A DNA stretch of 64,000 bases, taken from the NCBI RefSeq assembly GCF_011058315.1, contig NZ_CP049298.1:2604001-2668000 (forward strand), in the 5' to 3' direction. The DNA comes from Chryseobacterium sp. POL2 (GTDB lineage Bacteria > Bacteroidota > Bacteroidia > Flavobacteriales > Weeksellaceae). The notes beneath the pieces were generated by a model. The model saw only the letters and a program-made list of their open reading frames with translations. It made no database searches and was not told the origin of the DNA. Made by a program: the position numbers and the translations under genes. Positions 33,044-42,200 of the stretch are shown piece after piece; positions within the stretch are counted from its first letter, which is position 1; every line of letters begins with the position of its first letter.

Positions 33044-33163
33044 TTTAACTCATCTAATTTAGACAATCACGTAGATTTTAAATTGTCCAATGTTGAAGTC
33101 AATTATATTCAGAGATACATCCACGCACCTTTCATTGGAATTACTTATAACTTAACAAAATAA
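33044..33163 (+). pseudogene. C-terminal strand remnant of an outer-membrane barrel protein
   Basis: Directly behind the stop of the TPR gene, an in-frame stretch without a start encodes NHVDFKLSNVEVNYIQRYIH and ends PFIGITYNLTK, then TAA (33161-33163). The alternating pattern is that of last strands of a beta-barrel. It reads as the 3' end of a deleted gene, leaving the tail between two paralogous TPR genes. Confidence 0.45.
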
Positions 33164-33171
33164 TCAACATC

Positions 33172-34557
33172 ATGAGAAAACTATACACATTTTTAATTTT
33201 AATCTTCGCTTTTACGTTTGCCCAAGCACAAAACGATATAAAAGCCCGCATAGAGTTTGAAGAAGCCGAAAAAGCTTTTACAGAAGAAAACTACGAAACA
33301 GCTATAAAACACCTAAATCAAACCGAAAAGGAGTTAGGTAGATGGACACCTAATGTGTCGTACCTTAAAATAGAAAGTTTGTATGCTGTTACCGATATGG
33401 GAAATTTTGGAGCACCAACTATGCAACCGCTTTACGAAGAAGTGACCCAATATATGGCATACCTCAACAAACTAAAAAGCGATGATGTACCTATGGAAAA
33501 ATACAAAGTGGTGTACGGCATCGAAAAAACATTAAAGGCTTTAAAGTTGGAAGAACGCCAGAGTGCCGATTTCCAGAAAGCTAAAAAAGAACATGATGCC
33601 AAAAACTACGATATTGCCATTCCGCTATACGAAAAATTGGCACAAAAAGGCAATAGCTGGGCAATGCGTAACTTGGGAGTCGTCTATGAAGTAAAAAAAG
33701 ATAACGAGAAAGCCAAAGAATGGTATTTAAAAGCGTTGGAAAATGACAATGGTGATGCAGCTGAAAAACTCGCCGAAATTGACAAAGATAATGCCCAAAA
33801 ATATTACGAAAAAGCAACACAATTAGGATATCCTTATGGTTTTTACGGATTGGGTTGGTATGCCGATAAAGATGGTAATGCAACAAAAGCTATGGAATAT
33901 TACCAGCAGGCAGCCGATTTAGGGAGTGCGGACGGTTTGTTTGGTCTAGCAGTATTATATTATAATAATAAAGAAAATGAAAAAGCAATTTCACATTTTA
34001 AAAAATCACAATTAAAAGGTAATCTAACAGCCATATTTAATTTAGGGGTAATTTATTGTAATGGAGACAGAGTTCCTAAAAATCCTCAGGTTGGTATGGA
34101 ATATTATAATAAAGCAGCAAAAGGAGGGTTTTTGAATGCTATGAAAAACCTTGGTGAAATATACGAGGAAGGGTTATATGATGTTCCTAAAGACGATGAG
34201 AAAGCAGCATATTGGTATGAAAAAATGAGTGATATTGACAAAGGTTTGGGATACGAAAAATTAGGTGGTTTATATAGAAGCAAGCAACCGAAAAAAGCCT
34301 TAGAATATTACGAAGGAGCTATGAATGCTGGACAGCTTCGGTCAAAATATTTAGTAGCACATATTTATTTTAGTGGAGAGGGAGGCATTACAAAAGATTA
34401 CGCCAAAGCCATTAAATATTATGAAGAATATTACAACAGCGAAAAGAAAAACGAAAGCTATATAGATAACCTTATCGAAATGTATAACCGTGGCGGTAAT
34501 GGCATAGAAAAAGACAAAGAGAAAGCTAAATATTGGAAAGATATTAGGAGAAAATAA
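33172..34557 (+). CDS. Secreted Sel1/TPR-repeat protein
   Basis: A 461-residue protein with a signal peptide (ending AQAQ, about residue 20), an N-terminal TPR pair paralogous to the preceding gene, then from about residue 140 a run of Sel1-like repeats (for example AMRNLGVVYEVKKDNEKAKE, AIFNLGVIYCNGDRVPKNPQ, AMKNLGEIYEEGLYDVPKDD). Sel1 repeats are protein-binding solenoids. It is the third secreted protein of the group and may form a scaffold with the first two. Specific function unknown. Confidence 0.82.
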   Translation: MRKLYTFLILIFAFTFAQAQNDIKARIEFEEAEKAFTEENYETAIKHLNQTEKELGRWTPNVSYLKIESLYAVTDMGNFGAPTMQPLYEEVTQYMAYLNKLKSDDVPMEKYKVVYGIEKTLKALKLEERQSADFQKAKKEHDAKNYDIAIPLYEKLAQKGNSWAMRNLGVVYEVKKDNEKAKEWYLKALENDNGDAAEKLAEIDKDNAQKYYEKATQLGYPYGFYGLGWYADKDGNATKAMEYYQQAADLGSADGLFGLAVLYYNNKENEKAISHFKKSQLKGNLTAIFNLGVIYCNGDRVPKNPQVGMEYYNKAAKGGFLNAMKNLGEIYEEGLYDVPKDDEKAAYWYEKMSDIDKGLGYEKLGGLYRSKQPKKALEYYEGAMNAGQLRSKYLVAHIYFSGEGGITKDYAKAIKYYEEYYNSEKKNESYIDNLIEMYNRGGNGIEKDKEKAKYWKDIRRK

Positions 34558-34622
34558 TAACCATTAACGCATTTAATTTCGGCTGTTTAATAGTAACAGA
34601 TCTTATTAAAAAGTATTAATCA

Positions 34623-35138
34623 ATGTCTAATTCTTCTAACATGAAAACCAATCCGTATCAATTAAAAAACATTGATTTTATAGATTCGATAGCGATTGTT
34701 TGTCCACGGTGCAGAAAGAAAGCAGTTGTTTCTGGCGGGCAAGCTGTTAGTAATACGCTTGGTTTTGAAGATGATATACAGTTTTCCTGTATGCAATGTG
34801 GGCATGCAATAAAGTATGCTAATACGCCCAAGTTTCCGGTTTTTACGAATAGTAGAGGAATTACAAAATATGCCCGGGTTTTGTTTTTTGATTCGCAAAC
34901 CGATCCGTACTTCAACTTTCCGTTATGGTATATTATAGAAACGCCTTGGGGCATTATCTGGGCATATAACCTAATGCATTTAGAAGTTATAGAAAATTAT
35001 ATCGCTAGCAAAGACCGAAATAGAAACGGAATTCCCACACAAAACGACAGTATTGCTTCGCGTTTGCCACAATGGGCTAAAAGTGCTAAGCACAGAGAAA
35101 CTTTATTAAAGTTGATTCGATTAAAAAAAATACAGTGA
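34623..35138 (+). CDS. Zinc-ribbon cytoplasmic protein
   Basis: A 171-residue protein with a four-Cys zinc ribbon: CPRC (about 28-31) and CMQC (about 56-59). The rest is aromatic-rich (FNFPLWYIIETPWGIIWAYN) and ends in a basic helical tail. It has no signal peptide. I recall similar flavobacterial proteins without assigned function. An ATG at 34641 is an alternative start. It follows the Sel1 gene by 65 bases. Confidence 0.65.
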   Translation: MSNSSNMKTNPYQLKNIDFIDSIAIVCPRCRKKAVVSGGQAVSNTLGFEDDIQFSCMQCGHAIKYANTPKFPVFTNSRGITKYARVLFFDSQTDPYFNFPLWYIIETPWGIIWAYNLMHLEVIENYIASKDRNRNGIPTQNDSIASRLPQWAKSAKHRETLLKLIRLKKIQ

Positions 35139-35176
35139 ATTAAAAAAATTAGACGACCATGAAAATAATAATATAA

Positions 35177-35278
35177 ATGCTTGTTTTGGTATTTTACTGT
35201 ACGAGGGTATAAGCGCAAAATATTACAGCATCGGACTATATCTTTGATGCTACATTGGACAAGTTTAGCTCCCAATGA
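35177..35278 (+). pseudogene. Possible 5' fragment of a secreted-protein gene
   Basis: ATG 35177 opens a short hydrophobic frame with an in-frame TAA after 11 codons, followed in the same frame by AQNITASDYIFDATLDKFSS and a stop. The Ala-Gln junction looks like a signal-peptidase site interrupted by a nonsense codon. Evidence is thin because it is only 34 codons. Confidence 0.25.
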
Positions 35279-35297
35279 TTATTAAGATGTGTTTTAT

Positions 35298-35522
35298 GGA
35301 GACTGGAGACTGGAGACTGGAGACTGGGGACTAGGGATTGGAGACTGGAGATTGGAGACTGGGGACTAGGGACTAGGGACTAGGGATTGGGGACTGGAGA
35401 TTAGAGATTGGAGATTGGAGACTAGGGATTGGGGACTAGAGATTAGAGACTAGGGATTGGGGACTAGGGATTGGGGACTAGAGATTAGAGACTAGAGATT
35501 GGAGATTAGAGACTAGAGTCAA
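35298..35522 (+). repeat. Longest degenerate heptamer array (array 5)
   Basis: About 32 RGRGAYT units in register over 225 bp (ggagact, ggggact, agggatt, agagatt and all mixtures). Departures from register are nearly absent. It is followed at 35528-35555 by a 28-bp sequence that recurs with one mismatch after array 6 (42287-42314), and at 35561-35580 by a 20-mer identical to 42179-42198. Confidence 0.92.
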
Positions 35523-35616
35523 GATATAAGAATTGAGAGGGGTGGGTGGCTGAGCGGCGTCGAAGTCATCGTGTTGTTGGGTACTTCTCAATACGAATAT
35601 AATTCAGTTAGTCGGT

Positions 35617-36189
35617 TTAGGGTTTCCAATATGTCCATGCTTTACCGTTGTAGACGGCTAATCTTTTAGCGCCTGTTTTATTAATGTAAACTAACATGCC
35701 TGGCGCGGGGTCGATAATTTGGTCTGTACTCTCTATCATTGGCAATACCATGGCTTTGGTATCAGATTCTAAAACCAATGCGCCAGGGTTTGTAGAATTT
35801 GCAGCACCGATGACTACTTTAGAATTGGAATTTTCATTAACAGCTAGTGGTTGATGCAATAAGGCTGATGTAACATCGGCTTCGTTGTCACTGCTTAGAT
35901 CAAACCAACCATCAGGATTTGTCGCATTGATGATACCATTGTAATATTTGACTTTGGCTTTTGATGGGTTGCTTGCATCAAGGACAAATGTACCTGTGCA
36001 AACTTCTATGCCTGCGGGGAGTGTTCGTACGTAGGGGAGGATAATGCCTTTTTGTTGGCCAACAGCAAACTCAAGTAAAACGGATGATTTTTGGCCGTTT
36101 GGAACTGTGCCTATATTATCTCCAATAATGACTTGTGCATTTGATATTACAACGAGGCCTAAAGCGATGATGCTAATTATTTTTTTCAT
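35617..36189 (-). CDS. Small secreted flavobacterial protein
   Basis: A 190-residue protein with a signal peptide ending near SNAQ (19). The mature part is beta-rich; it contains KSSVLLEFAVGQQKGIILPY and ends GMLVYINKTGAKRLAVYNGK-AW. That tail (Gly-Met-x-Val-Tyr ... Leu-x-x-Tyr-x-x-x-x-Trp) is shared with the end of the RCC1-like protein encoded just upstream, so the two proteins share a C-terminal module. It follows that gene by 48 bases on the same strand. Function unknown; surface or matrix protein likely. Confidence 0.7.
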   Translation of the reverse strand: MKKIISIIALGLVVISNAQVIIGDNIGTVPNGQKSSVLLEFAVGQQKGIILPYVRTLPAGIEVCTGTFVLDASNPSKAKVKYYNGIINATNPDGWFDLSSDNEADVTSALLHQPLAVNENSNSKVVIGAANSTNPGALVLESDTKAMVLPMIESTDQIIDPAPGMLVYINKTGAKRLAVYNGKAWTYWKP

Positions 36190-36237
36190 GATGTTATTTT
36201 TTTGATACTAAAGCTACTACGAATATATATAAGTTGC

Positions 36238-38214
36238 CTATGGACAAGCTGGCGTATTAAAACATTTCCAGGCGCCATCAGCATATAATTTTATGCAATT
36301 AAGATCTGTATCATAAACCATCATTCCTTCCTGTGGATTACTTATTTTCGGAGCTATAAAGGATGGCGAAGTTTGGCCTTCGATTTCGACAGTAGATAGT
36401 CGGTTGATAACAAAGCCTTTTTTATTTGATTCTATGGCGATATGGCCTGATTTTCTGAGCATTGGCCAGTTGTCTAGGTTTTGTGTGCCTGCTCTCTGTA
36501 ATAATGTTATTCCCATTTTAGTGTCGGGGCCATTACCTGAGGTAGCAGGATTGAAGCACGGACAAGGGTAGTCTGGTTCGGTCGAACTATAGTAGGAAAC
36601 TGTTATGATGGAGCCTACTAATCTACATTTTCCTGCTGCTACAGTATAGAAGGCGTAGTAAGTGCCTGGTCCTACTGCTTTGATATTTGTTACCAGTGGA
36701 CTTTCAGGATCGTTGGCGGTGTGCCATTCAACTTCATTGGGATTATCTTCTAAAATAGCATTTGTAAGATCTGCAGTTTTGTTAGGGCATATTTTTAAAT
36801 TTTTAACACTTGGGCCTAAGTCTGTACCACATACAATGAGAATGGAAGTTGCATAGCTAAAGGTGTTGGGGTTGGAGCTAGTATCGGTGCCATCGCCCAT
36901 ACTTCCATTGGTTCTGTGGCCAATATAACCGAAGTTTTGTGAGCATTTTTTTACATTCACTGTCGTATGTCCTCCAGTTTCAACAGCGATTACTTCATCT
37001 GTTAGGCTAAGGCCATTGGCATTGGTGCTGTTCCCAGGCATAAAAATAGGGTTGTAATAACTGTTGCTTAAAGCTCCTCCAATCATATTGCCACTGTTGG
37101 AACCCCAAGCCCATTGTTTGTTATTTTTAGTTAATACATTGATGGCGGCCGAATTGTCATAATTGGAATGTTCATTTGGAGACATCCAAGCTATATTTCC
37201 TCCTAAAGTATTGGATCCAGATGTGGCTGTTACTTCTTTCCAGTTGTTGCTAGATGTTGTTGAATTATCGCCTAACTGACGATTGGCATTGTTACCCATG
37301 GCATATAGCTTCCCCTCTGTAGAAAGTAAATAGTATGTCTGTTGACTTGCCGATGCTTGCGTCATTCCTATCATTTTGGGAGTTGCGCCACTCGGTAAAG
37401 AGATTTCAGTAGCATAGGTCCTGTTAGATGAGGTCGCATTGTTGTTAATATAAGTGCTTGTTCCCCAGGTAAATACTTTGCCTTCGGAGGTTAGAGCTAT
37501 CAAGGCATTTGGTGTTCCGCGCAGTGCCACCACTTTGTCAAGATTGGGATTGCCTGTGGCTGATGTTTTGACACGATGCCAAATTACATTATTTGTCGCG
37601 TTTTGCGTTGAGCCATCCCCGTTTTTTGATCCTAACATTGACAATACCCAAGCTTCTCCTTGGCATGTTACAATGGCTAAGGTTTGATACGAGCCAAACA
37701 TCATTTTAACATCAGAAGGGGAAACGCCTGCGGGTAGGCCATCTGCCTTGGCATTTATTGTAATTTTACCAAAAGCAGTAGTGCTTTTTATTGTAGAGCT
37801 TATTAAAGTGTTTGTATTTCCCCAAGCATATAGTCCATCGGTTGTTAACAGTACAAACTGATGACCAGTGTTGCTTATGCTGCCTGTAGTTGCCTTAAGT
37901 GGTGTTCCTGTATAGTTAAAATTGGCATTTCCAGTCCCTGCTTCTATTTTGGTTGGGCTTAATAAATCGGAGGAGCCATTGCTACCACTATTTTGTCCCC
38001 AAACTTTAAAGTTTCCATCTTTTTCTTTGGCTATAGAAGCGTGAAAAGAAGATACTAGGTTGTCGTATTCAATTGTATTGGGATCCTGGCTATTGATGTA
38101 CGCGTTTGAATTACATCCTAAAGTACAAAAGTTCTGGGCTTTGAGTTGAGATAAAAGGCTAGAAGCCATTATAAACATCGATGCTAAAACGAAATTTATA
38201 GTATAATTTTTCAT
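36238..38214 (-). CDS. Secreted RCC1-repeat-like protein
   Basis: A 658-residue protein with a signal peptide (cleavage after LKAQ, about 27). Residues 60-450 carry repeated Trp-Gly strand motifs (FKVWGQNSGS, LYAWGNTN, VFTWGTS, QWAWGSNSGN) as in RCC1-type seven-bladed propellers. The C-terminal ~120 residues hold GITLLQRAGTQNLDNWPMLR and the GMMVYDTDLN...YADGAWKC module shared with the next gene. No T9SS sorting domain is visible. Probably a cell-surface or secreted propeller; ligand unknown. Confidence 0.8.
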   Translation of the reverse strand: MKNYTINFVLASMFIMASSLLSQLKAQNFCTLGCNSNAYINSQDPNTIEYDNLVSSFHASIAKEKDGNFKVWGQNSGSNGSSDLLSPTKIEAGTGNANFNYTGTPLKATTGSISNTGHQFVLLTTDGLYAWGNTNTLISSTIKSTTAFGKITINAKADGLPAGVSPSDVKMMFGSYQTLAIVTCQGEAWVLSMLGSKNGDGSTQNATNNVIWHRVKTSATGNPNLDKVVALRGTPNALIALTSEGKVFTWGTSTYINNNATSSNRTYATEISLPSGATPKMIGMTQASASQQTYYLLSTEGKLYAMGNNANRQLGDNSTTSSNNWKEVTATSGSNTLGGNIAWMSPNEHSNYDNSAAINVLTKNNKQWAWGSNSGNMIGGALSNSYYNPIFMPGNSTNANGLSLTDEVIAVETGGHTTVNVKKCSQNFGYIGHRTNGSMGDGTDTSSNPNTFSYATSILIVCGTDLGPSVKNLKICPNKTADLTNAILEDNPNEVEWHTANDPESPLVTNIKAVGPGTYYAFYTVAAGKCRLVGSIITVSYYSSTEPDYPCPCFNPATSGNGPDTKMGITLLQRAGTQNLDNWPMLRKSGHIAIESNKKGFVINRLSTVEIEGQTSPSFIAPKISNPQEGMMVYDTDLNCIKLYADGAWKCFNTPACP

Positions 38215-38303
38215 TTGGTTTTTTATTTAAAAATTGCAGATAAGCAGGATTATGAGTGAATCACATAAAGCTTTGTAGCGTGGCCATACTTGGTATAAAA
38301 GCG

Positions 38304-38699
38304 CTATGACCAAAATGGAAAGATGTATGCAGTAGTAGCAAGATATACTTTTAGAAATGACAGATTGTAAGCTTTTAAATCTCGATTTTTGTTACTCATT
38401 CTCAAATCTTTATTCTGATGAGGTTGAGATCTATTAATGGTATCCGTAGGCTTAGAAAGATATTTTTTTTCAGAATCTAATTCGCCTTTTGAAGCATTCG
38501 ATTTATTTTTTGAGTTTATGTCGCTTTGGAAAATAAATGAATTGTCTTTGGTAACAATACTTGTATTACTCGAAATGTAAATTTGAGAAGAATACCAATT
38601 GATGGATAGTGCAAAAAGTAGTGCGGTGTAATAAATGCCGTTACGCCTGCAATTGTTGGTGATTTTTTTTCGATTAATTTGCTTTTTAGAACCTAACAT
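38304..38699 (-). CDS. Secreted or membrane-anchored hypothetical protein
   Basis: A 131-residue protein with a basic N-terminus (SKKQINRKKITNNCRRN) and one hydrophobic segment (about 21-38), then a Ser/Asn/Lys-rich, likely disordered region. It lies 89 bases upstream of the RCC1-like gene on the same strand, so probably in one operon. No family recognised. Confidence 0.5.
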   Translation of the reverse strand: MLGSKKQINRKKITNNCRRNGIYYTALLFALSINWYSSQIYISSNTSIVTKDNSFIFQSDINSKNKSNASKGELDSEKKYLSKPTDTINRSQPHQNKDLRMSNKNRDLKAYNLSFLKVYLATTAYIFPFWS

Positions 38700-38871
38700 G
38701 TGTCATCATTTATGCTGCAATATTAAGTCGTCATGAAGAGCTTTTGCAAATACATGTAGGTACGAATTCGTGAAAATGCTTGCTTGTTTTTAACCTCTAT
38801 TAAGCTGGTGTTGTGGTGTTTATGGTGTTTTGGTGTTGGTGGGTTAAGTGCTGGTTTTTTAAGTCTATTTT

Positions 38872-39032
38872 TTATCCGTTTTCCTTCAAATGCTTGATAA
38901 ACTCCGAGGGCGAAACAGAAGTTACCTTCTTAAAAGCAGCAGCAAATTTACTTTGTGATGAGAAACCAATTTCTTCGGCAAGGCTTGAGATTTTGTATTT
39001 TAAATATTTAGGTTCTTTTTTTAATTTTCCAA
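38872..39032 (-). pseudogene. 3' half of TPR-AraC regulator, separated by IS3-family insertion
   Basis: On the minus strand this stretch encodes the end of an AraC domain: KEPKYLKYKISSLAEEIGFS, then SKFAAAFKKVTSVSPSEFI, stop at 38872-38874. Joining it to the fragment at 40414-41818 after removing the IS and one CAA copy gives an uninterrupted frame (…GLRINYII-GKLKKEPKYL…) of 520 codons. The break therefore lies between the two helix-turn-helix motifs of the DNA-binding domain. Confidence 0.92.
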
Positions 39033-39057
39033 TGTCCCGTCCTGAAATAGCGATACA
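39033..39057 (+). repeat. Left terminal inverted repeat of the IS3-family element
   Basis: Begins TGTCCCGTCCTGAAA and ends GATACA; pairs with 40389-40413 with five mismatches in 25. Confidence 0.9.
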
Positions 39058-39075
39058 AAAAAAATAATCGTTATT

Positions 39076-39504
39076 ATGGAAGAAAGAAACAATTATGTCA
39101 AACGCACTCAGCGAGATTACAGTATGTCTTTTAAGTTGAGTGTTGTAAAAGAAATCGAGTGTGGGGAGTTATCTACTGTGGGTGCTTGCCGTAAGTATGG
39201 CATCCAATCTCGAAGCACAGTTGTGAGTTGGCTCAGAAAATTTGGTACCTTTGATTGGGAGAACCAAACACCTTCGAATATGCCAAAGTCACCACAACAA
39301 AAGATTATGGAGCTTGAAGCTCAAGTAAAACTTTTGCAAAAACAGAAGACCTTTCTTGAAAAACAGGCTTATGTGGCTGATAAAAAAGCCATTATTTTCG
39401 ATATGATGATTAACCTTGCCGAAGAGGAATATCAAATTGATATACGAAAAAACTCACCACCCGAACTATCGAATCTTTCCGAAGGGAACAAAAAGAAACT
39501 ATAA
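39076..39504 (+). CDS. IS3-family transposase OrfA
   Basis: A 142-residue OrfA: N-terminal helix-turn-helix (FKLSVVKEIECGELSTVGAC, then SRSTVVSWLRKFG) that binds the IS ends, followed by a leucine-zipper-like helix (PQQKIMELEAQVKLLQKQKT). An A-rich stretch at 39489-39495 lies where the -1 frame of OrfB is already open, so an OrfAB fusion by programmed frameshift is expected. Confidence 0.92.
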   Translation: MEERNNYVKRTQRDYSMSFKLSVVKEIECGELSTVGACRKYGIQSRSTVVSWLRKFGTFDWENQTPSNMPKSPQQKIMELEAQVKLLQKQKTFLEKQAYVADKKAIIFDMMINLAEEEYQIDIRKNSPPELSNLSEGNKKKL

Positions 39505-39518
39505 GTTTCTCCTGTGAA

Positions 39519-40364
39519 TTGTTCGGGGTTGACCGACAGGTTTATTATCGTCATTTGAAACGAAGAGCAAAGCGGCAACAAAATGCACAGCAGGTTGTGG
39601 ATTGGGTAGCAGAGCTGCGAATGATTCATCCAAAAATGGGTGGAAAGAAACTGTATTTTCTTTTGAAAGAGAAACTTGAAAATTTAAGAATTGGCAGAGA
39701 CAAATTCTTTGACTTCTTAAGGGCTAACCATTTGTTAATCATTCCCAAAAGAAGTTATCACAAAACTACCAATTCGTATCATCGTTTTAAGAAACATAAA
39801 AATTTGATTAAAGATTATCAATACAAAAAACCAAATAATGTATGGGTGTCGGATATCACCTACTTGGGAAACAGAGAAAACCCAGCCTATTTAAGCTTGA
39901 TAACCGATGCTTATTCTAAGAAAATCGTAGGCTTTGATGTGTCGGATTCTTTGGCTACAGCATCTTGTTTAAATGCTCTAAAAATGGCATTGAAAAAAGA
40001 AAACCCGAAGAGTCTTATTCATCACTCAGACAAAGGTTTACAATATTGTTCCGATGATTATCAAAAGCTATTGAAAAAGCATAAAATCCGTTGTAGTATG
40101 ACACAAGAATCAGATCCTTATGAGAATGCCATAGCCGAAAGAATCAATGGAATTTTAAAACAGGAATATGATATTGATAAATTTAATGTAGATTTGAATA
40201 CAAGAAAGATTTTGGTCAAACAAACCGTAGAGATTTATAATGAGTTAAGACCGCATTTGTCAAACTATTATTTAACACCGATGCAAATGCACCAGCAACA
40301 AGATTTAATACCAAAATCGTACAAAAAGAAAAACAGTACAAATACGAATATATGTACTGTTTAA
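39519..40364 (+). CDS. IS3-family transposase OrfB, DDE catalytic subunit
   Basis: About 281 residues with the HTH_21 region and rve integrase core. Catalytic acids: Asp in NVWVSDITYLG, Asp in LIHHSDKGLQYC, Glu in NAIAERINGILKQEY, the normal DDE spacing. The frame is open well upstream of the TTG at 39519 (…ESFRREQKETISFSCELFG), so the protein is probably made as an OrfAB fusion by -1 frameshifting. It looks functional. Confidence 0.93.
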   Translation: MFGVDRQVYYRHLKRRAKRQQNAQQVVDWVAELRMIHPKMGGKKLYFLLKEKLENLRIGRDKFFDFLRANHLLIIPKRSYHKTTNSYHRFKKHKNLIKDYQYKKPNNVWVSDITYLGNRENPAYLSLITDAYSKKIVGFDVSDSLATASCLNALKMALKKENPKSLIHHSDKGLQYCSDDYQKLLKKHKIRCSMTQESDPYENAIAERINGILKQEYDIDKFNVDLNTRKILVKQTVEIYNELRPHLSNYYLTPMQMHQQQDLIPKSYKKKNSTNTNICTV

Positions 40365-40388
40365 AATAAAATTTTATTGGTCTAATCC

Positions 40389-40413
40389 TGTATCATTTTT
40401 TCAGGACGTTACA
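40389..40413 (-). repeat. Right terminal inverted repeat of the IS3-family element
   Basis: Reads TGTAACGTCCTGAAA on the minus strand from 40413; partner of 39033-39057. Confidence 0.9.
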
Positions 40414-41818
40414 CAATGATGTAATTAATCCTGAGACCATTAATGTAATTGTTAAAATCTTTTCCTTTGTGGGTATTAATGACATAGGAAAGATATTTGG
40501 TATTGGTGTCAAAATTGGCTGCAAGAAAGGGCAAAGAAATGCTGTTCTGAACAAATTTGGACGATGATTCGAAGTTCTCGAGCTGGGAAAGTATTTTTTT
40601 TTCAGTGGCATCTGTCATTAGACTTTGCTGTGTATTGCCGTTATTTTCCTTGCTGATTTCTTCTGAGCGGGCGTCAAGTGGATTGGGGCTTGGCGTGTTT
40701 TGTTTAGAATAATCTATGTTGTCAAGTATTTCTTGGATTTTTTTAAACTTCTGTTTTTGACGTTTTTTATAAACACACAAATACATCACAACACACAAAA
40801 GAATAACAAAGATAATAATTGAAACCATTGTTTTCTCTTGCGACTTTATCGCCATCTGTTCATTTTCCTTTTGTAAACCGGTGTAAGAAGAATTTATAAA
40901 TTCTACCGATTTGTCGCGTATTTTTTCGATGACAGAATCTTGCTTAGTTTGTGTTTCCTGGACTTTGTCAATATCTTTTGTGAGGATATAAAAATCTTTT
41001 GACGTCTTATAGATTTCATTTTTTAAGCTCAGATAATTAGATTCTTTTGCAATAAGTTCTGCTTCTTTCAGGTTTTTTTCAGCCTTTTTGACATCTTTTT
41101 GTTTGATGTACACATTGGCCTTTCCATTATACAAAAGTGCAGTATAATAGTTTTTGGGTAAGTTTTTTATACGGTCCAATCCTAGGTCGTAGTACTCAAG
41201 AGCTTTGGCAAAATCATTTAGGTAAAAATAATTTAATCCCAAGAGCTGGTCGTTGTTGGAAGATATAAAGGGATTATTTTGTGATGTGAGATCAAAATAA
41301 TGTTGAGACGATTTGATTAATTCAATTGATTTTAAATAATTCCTTTGATTCAATTCGTAATATGCCTGTTCTTGCTTGATAAAGCCTATTGTTTGGTTGT
41401 AGAAACGTGGGTTATCTATATTGTTCAGAGCCTTTATGCTTTCATCAATATGTATTTTTGATTGATCAAAAAGGCCCAGATTTCTATATTGTGTAGCTAG
41501 AAAACCAGCAATTTTGGCCTTCCAAATGTCCTCGTCTCTCTCCGAAGTAAGCTGTTTCGCTTGTAAGGCGTAATTGACAGCCTTGTTGACATTGCCCGAT
41601 TGTTGAAATAGCGATGCTGATAGCATGAGACTTCGGATTTTGAAGTATGGCGTTTCAGAAGTTTGGTATAATGAATCTGCAATTTGCAGCGCTTTAGGGA
41701 AGTTTTTTTGAGAAATATCGAGATAGGTGGTTGTGTAGATACGGTTGTATTCTTCATAATTTTGAGCCCTACTAGTCATGCTTGTAAAAAAGAAGATTGT
41801 ATATAATAGATACCTCAT
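40414..41818 (-). pseudogene. 5' part of TPR-AraC regulator, truncated by IS insertion
   Basis: Encodes a signal sequence, TPR-like helices (about 25-300), a transmembrane helix (about 330-350, VSIIIFVILLCVVMYLCVY) and the first half of an AraC domain (LPFLAANFDTNTKYLSYVIN). The frame then runs into the IS and stops after two residues. With 38872-39032 it made a 520-residue regulator of the same type as the gene at 24478. The truncated product lacks the second HTH and should not bind DNA normally. Its former target may have been the RCC1-like operon downstream on the same strand. Confidence 0.93.
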
Positions 41819-42200
41819 TAATAAAATGTTTTTTGTAAAAATTACGAAATCGCAAATATATATTACGTAGGCCTAAAATACGTGTTTTTTTTAATAAATA
41901 TGCTCCATTTTCGCGAATATGGATAACTATTTTGTGTGTTTTCCTGATTTTGAAAGGCTTTTCATAAAGTCCGAAGCCTGTTAAGATAAATGACTATTTT
42001 TATTTTGTTTTTAAAATTATGTTAGTCTTTTGTAGATTTTATTTTTATGTTGTACAAGAATATGTTTTGTCATTTATATATGTTTTTGTTTTTTCTAAAA
42101 TAATTTCATTTTTGAAAAATTTCGAGAAACAGAATTTGAATAAAGATTGATAGAGCATGGCTGCTGACGGAGAAGAGCCGAAGTCATCGTGTTGTTGGCG
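41819..42200. other. AT-rich upstream region of the broken regulator
   Basis: No gene seen. The first ~300 bp are AT-rich and should contain the promoter of the minus-strand regulator. From 42160 a repeat cluster begins, including the 20-mer at 42179-42198 that is identical to 35561-35580. Confidence 0.5.

Larger units (their letters stand above)
39033..40413 (+). mobile_element. IS3-family insertion sequence, complete, 1381 bp
   Basis: Ends are imperfect 25-bp inverted repeats: left TGTCCCGTCCTGAAATAGCG (39033...), right TGTAACGTCCTGAAAAAATG read on the minus strand from 40413; 20 of 25 positions agree. The direct repeat CAA at 39030-39032 and 40414-40416 is the 3-bp target duplication. It contains overlapping-phase orfA and orfB as in IS3 elements. 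Ends, both genes and target duplication all look intact, so the insertion is recent. Confidence 0.95.

Noticed and set aside
35298-35522. Template repeat of a diversity-generating retroelement
   Set aside because: Variation is A/G and C/T in a tandem heptamer and is not adenine-specific; no reverse transcriptase or variable-protein gene is present.
38813-39067. Plus-strand 84-residue frame
   Set aside because: It is the antisense of the AraC fragment and crosses the left end of the IS.
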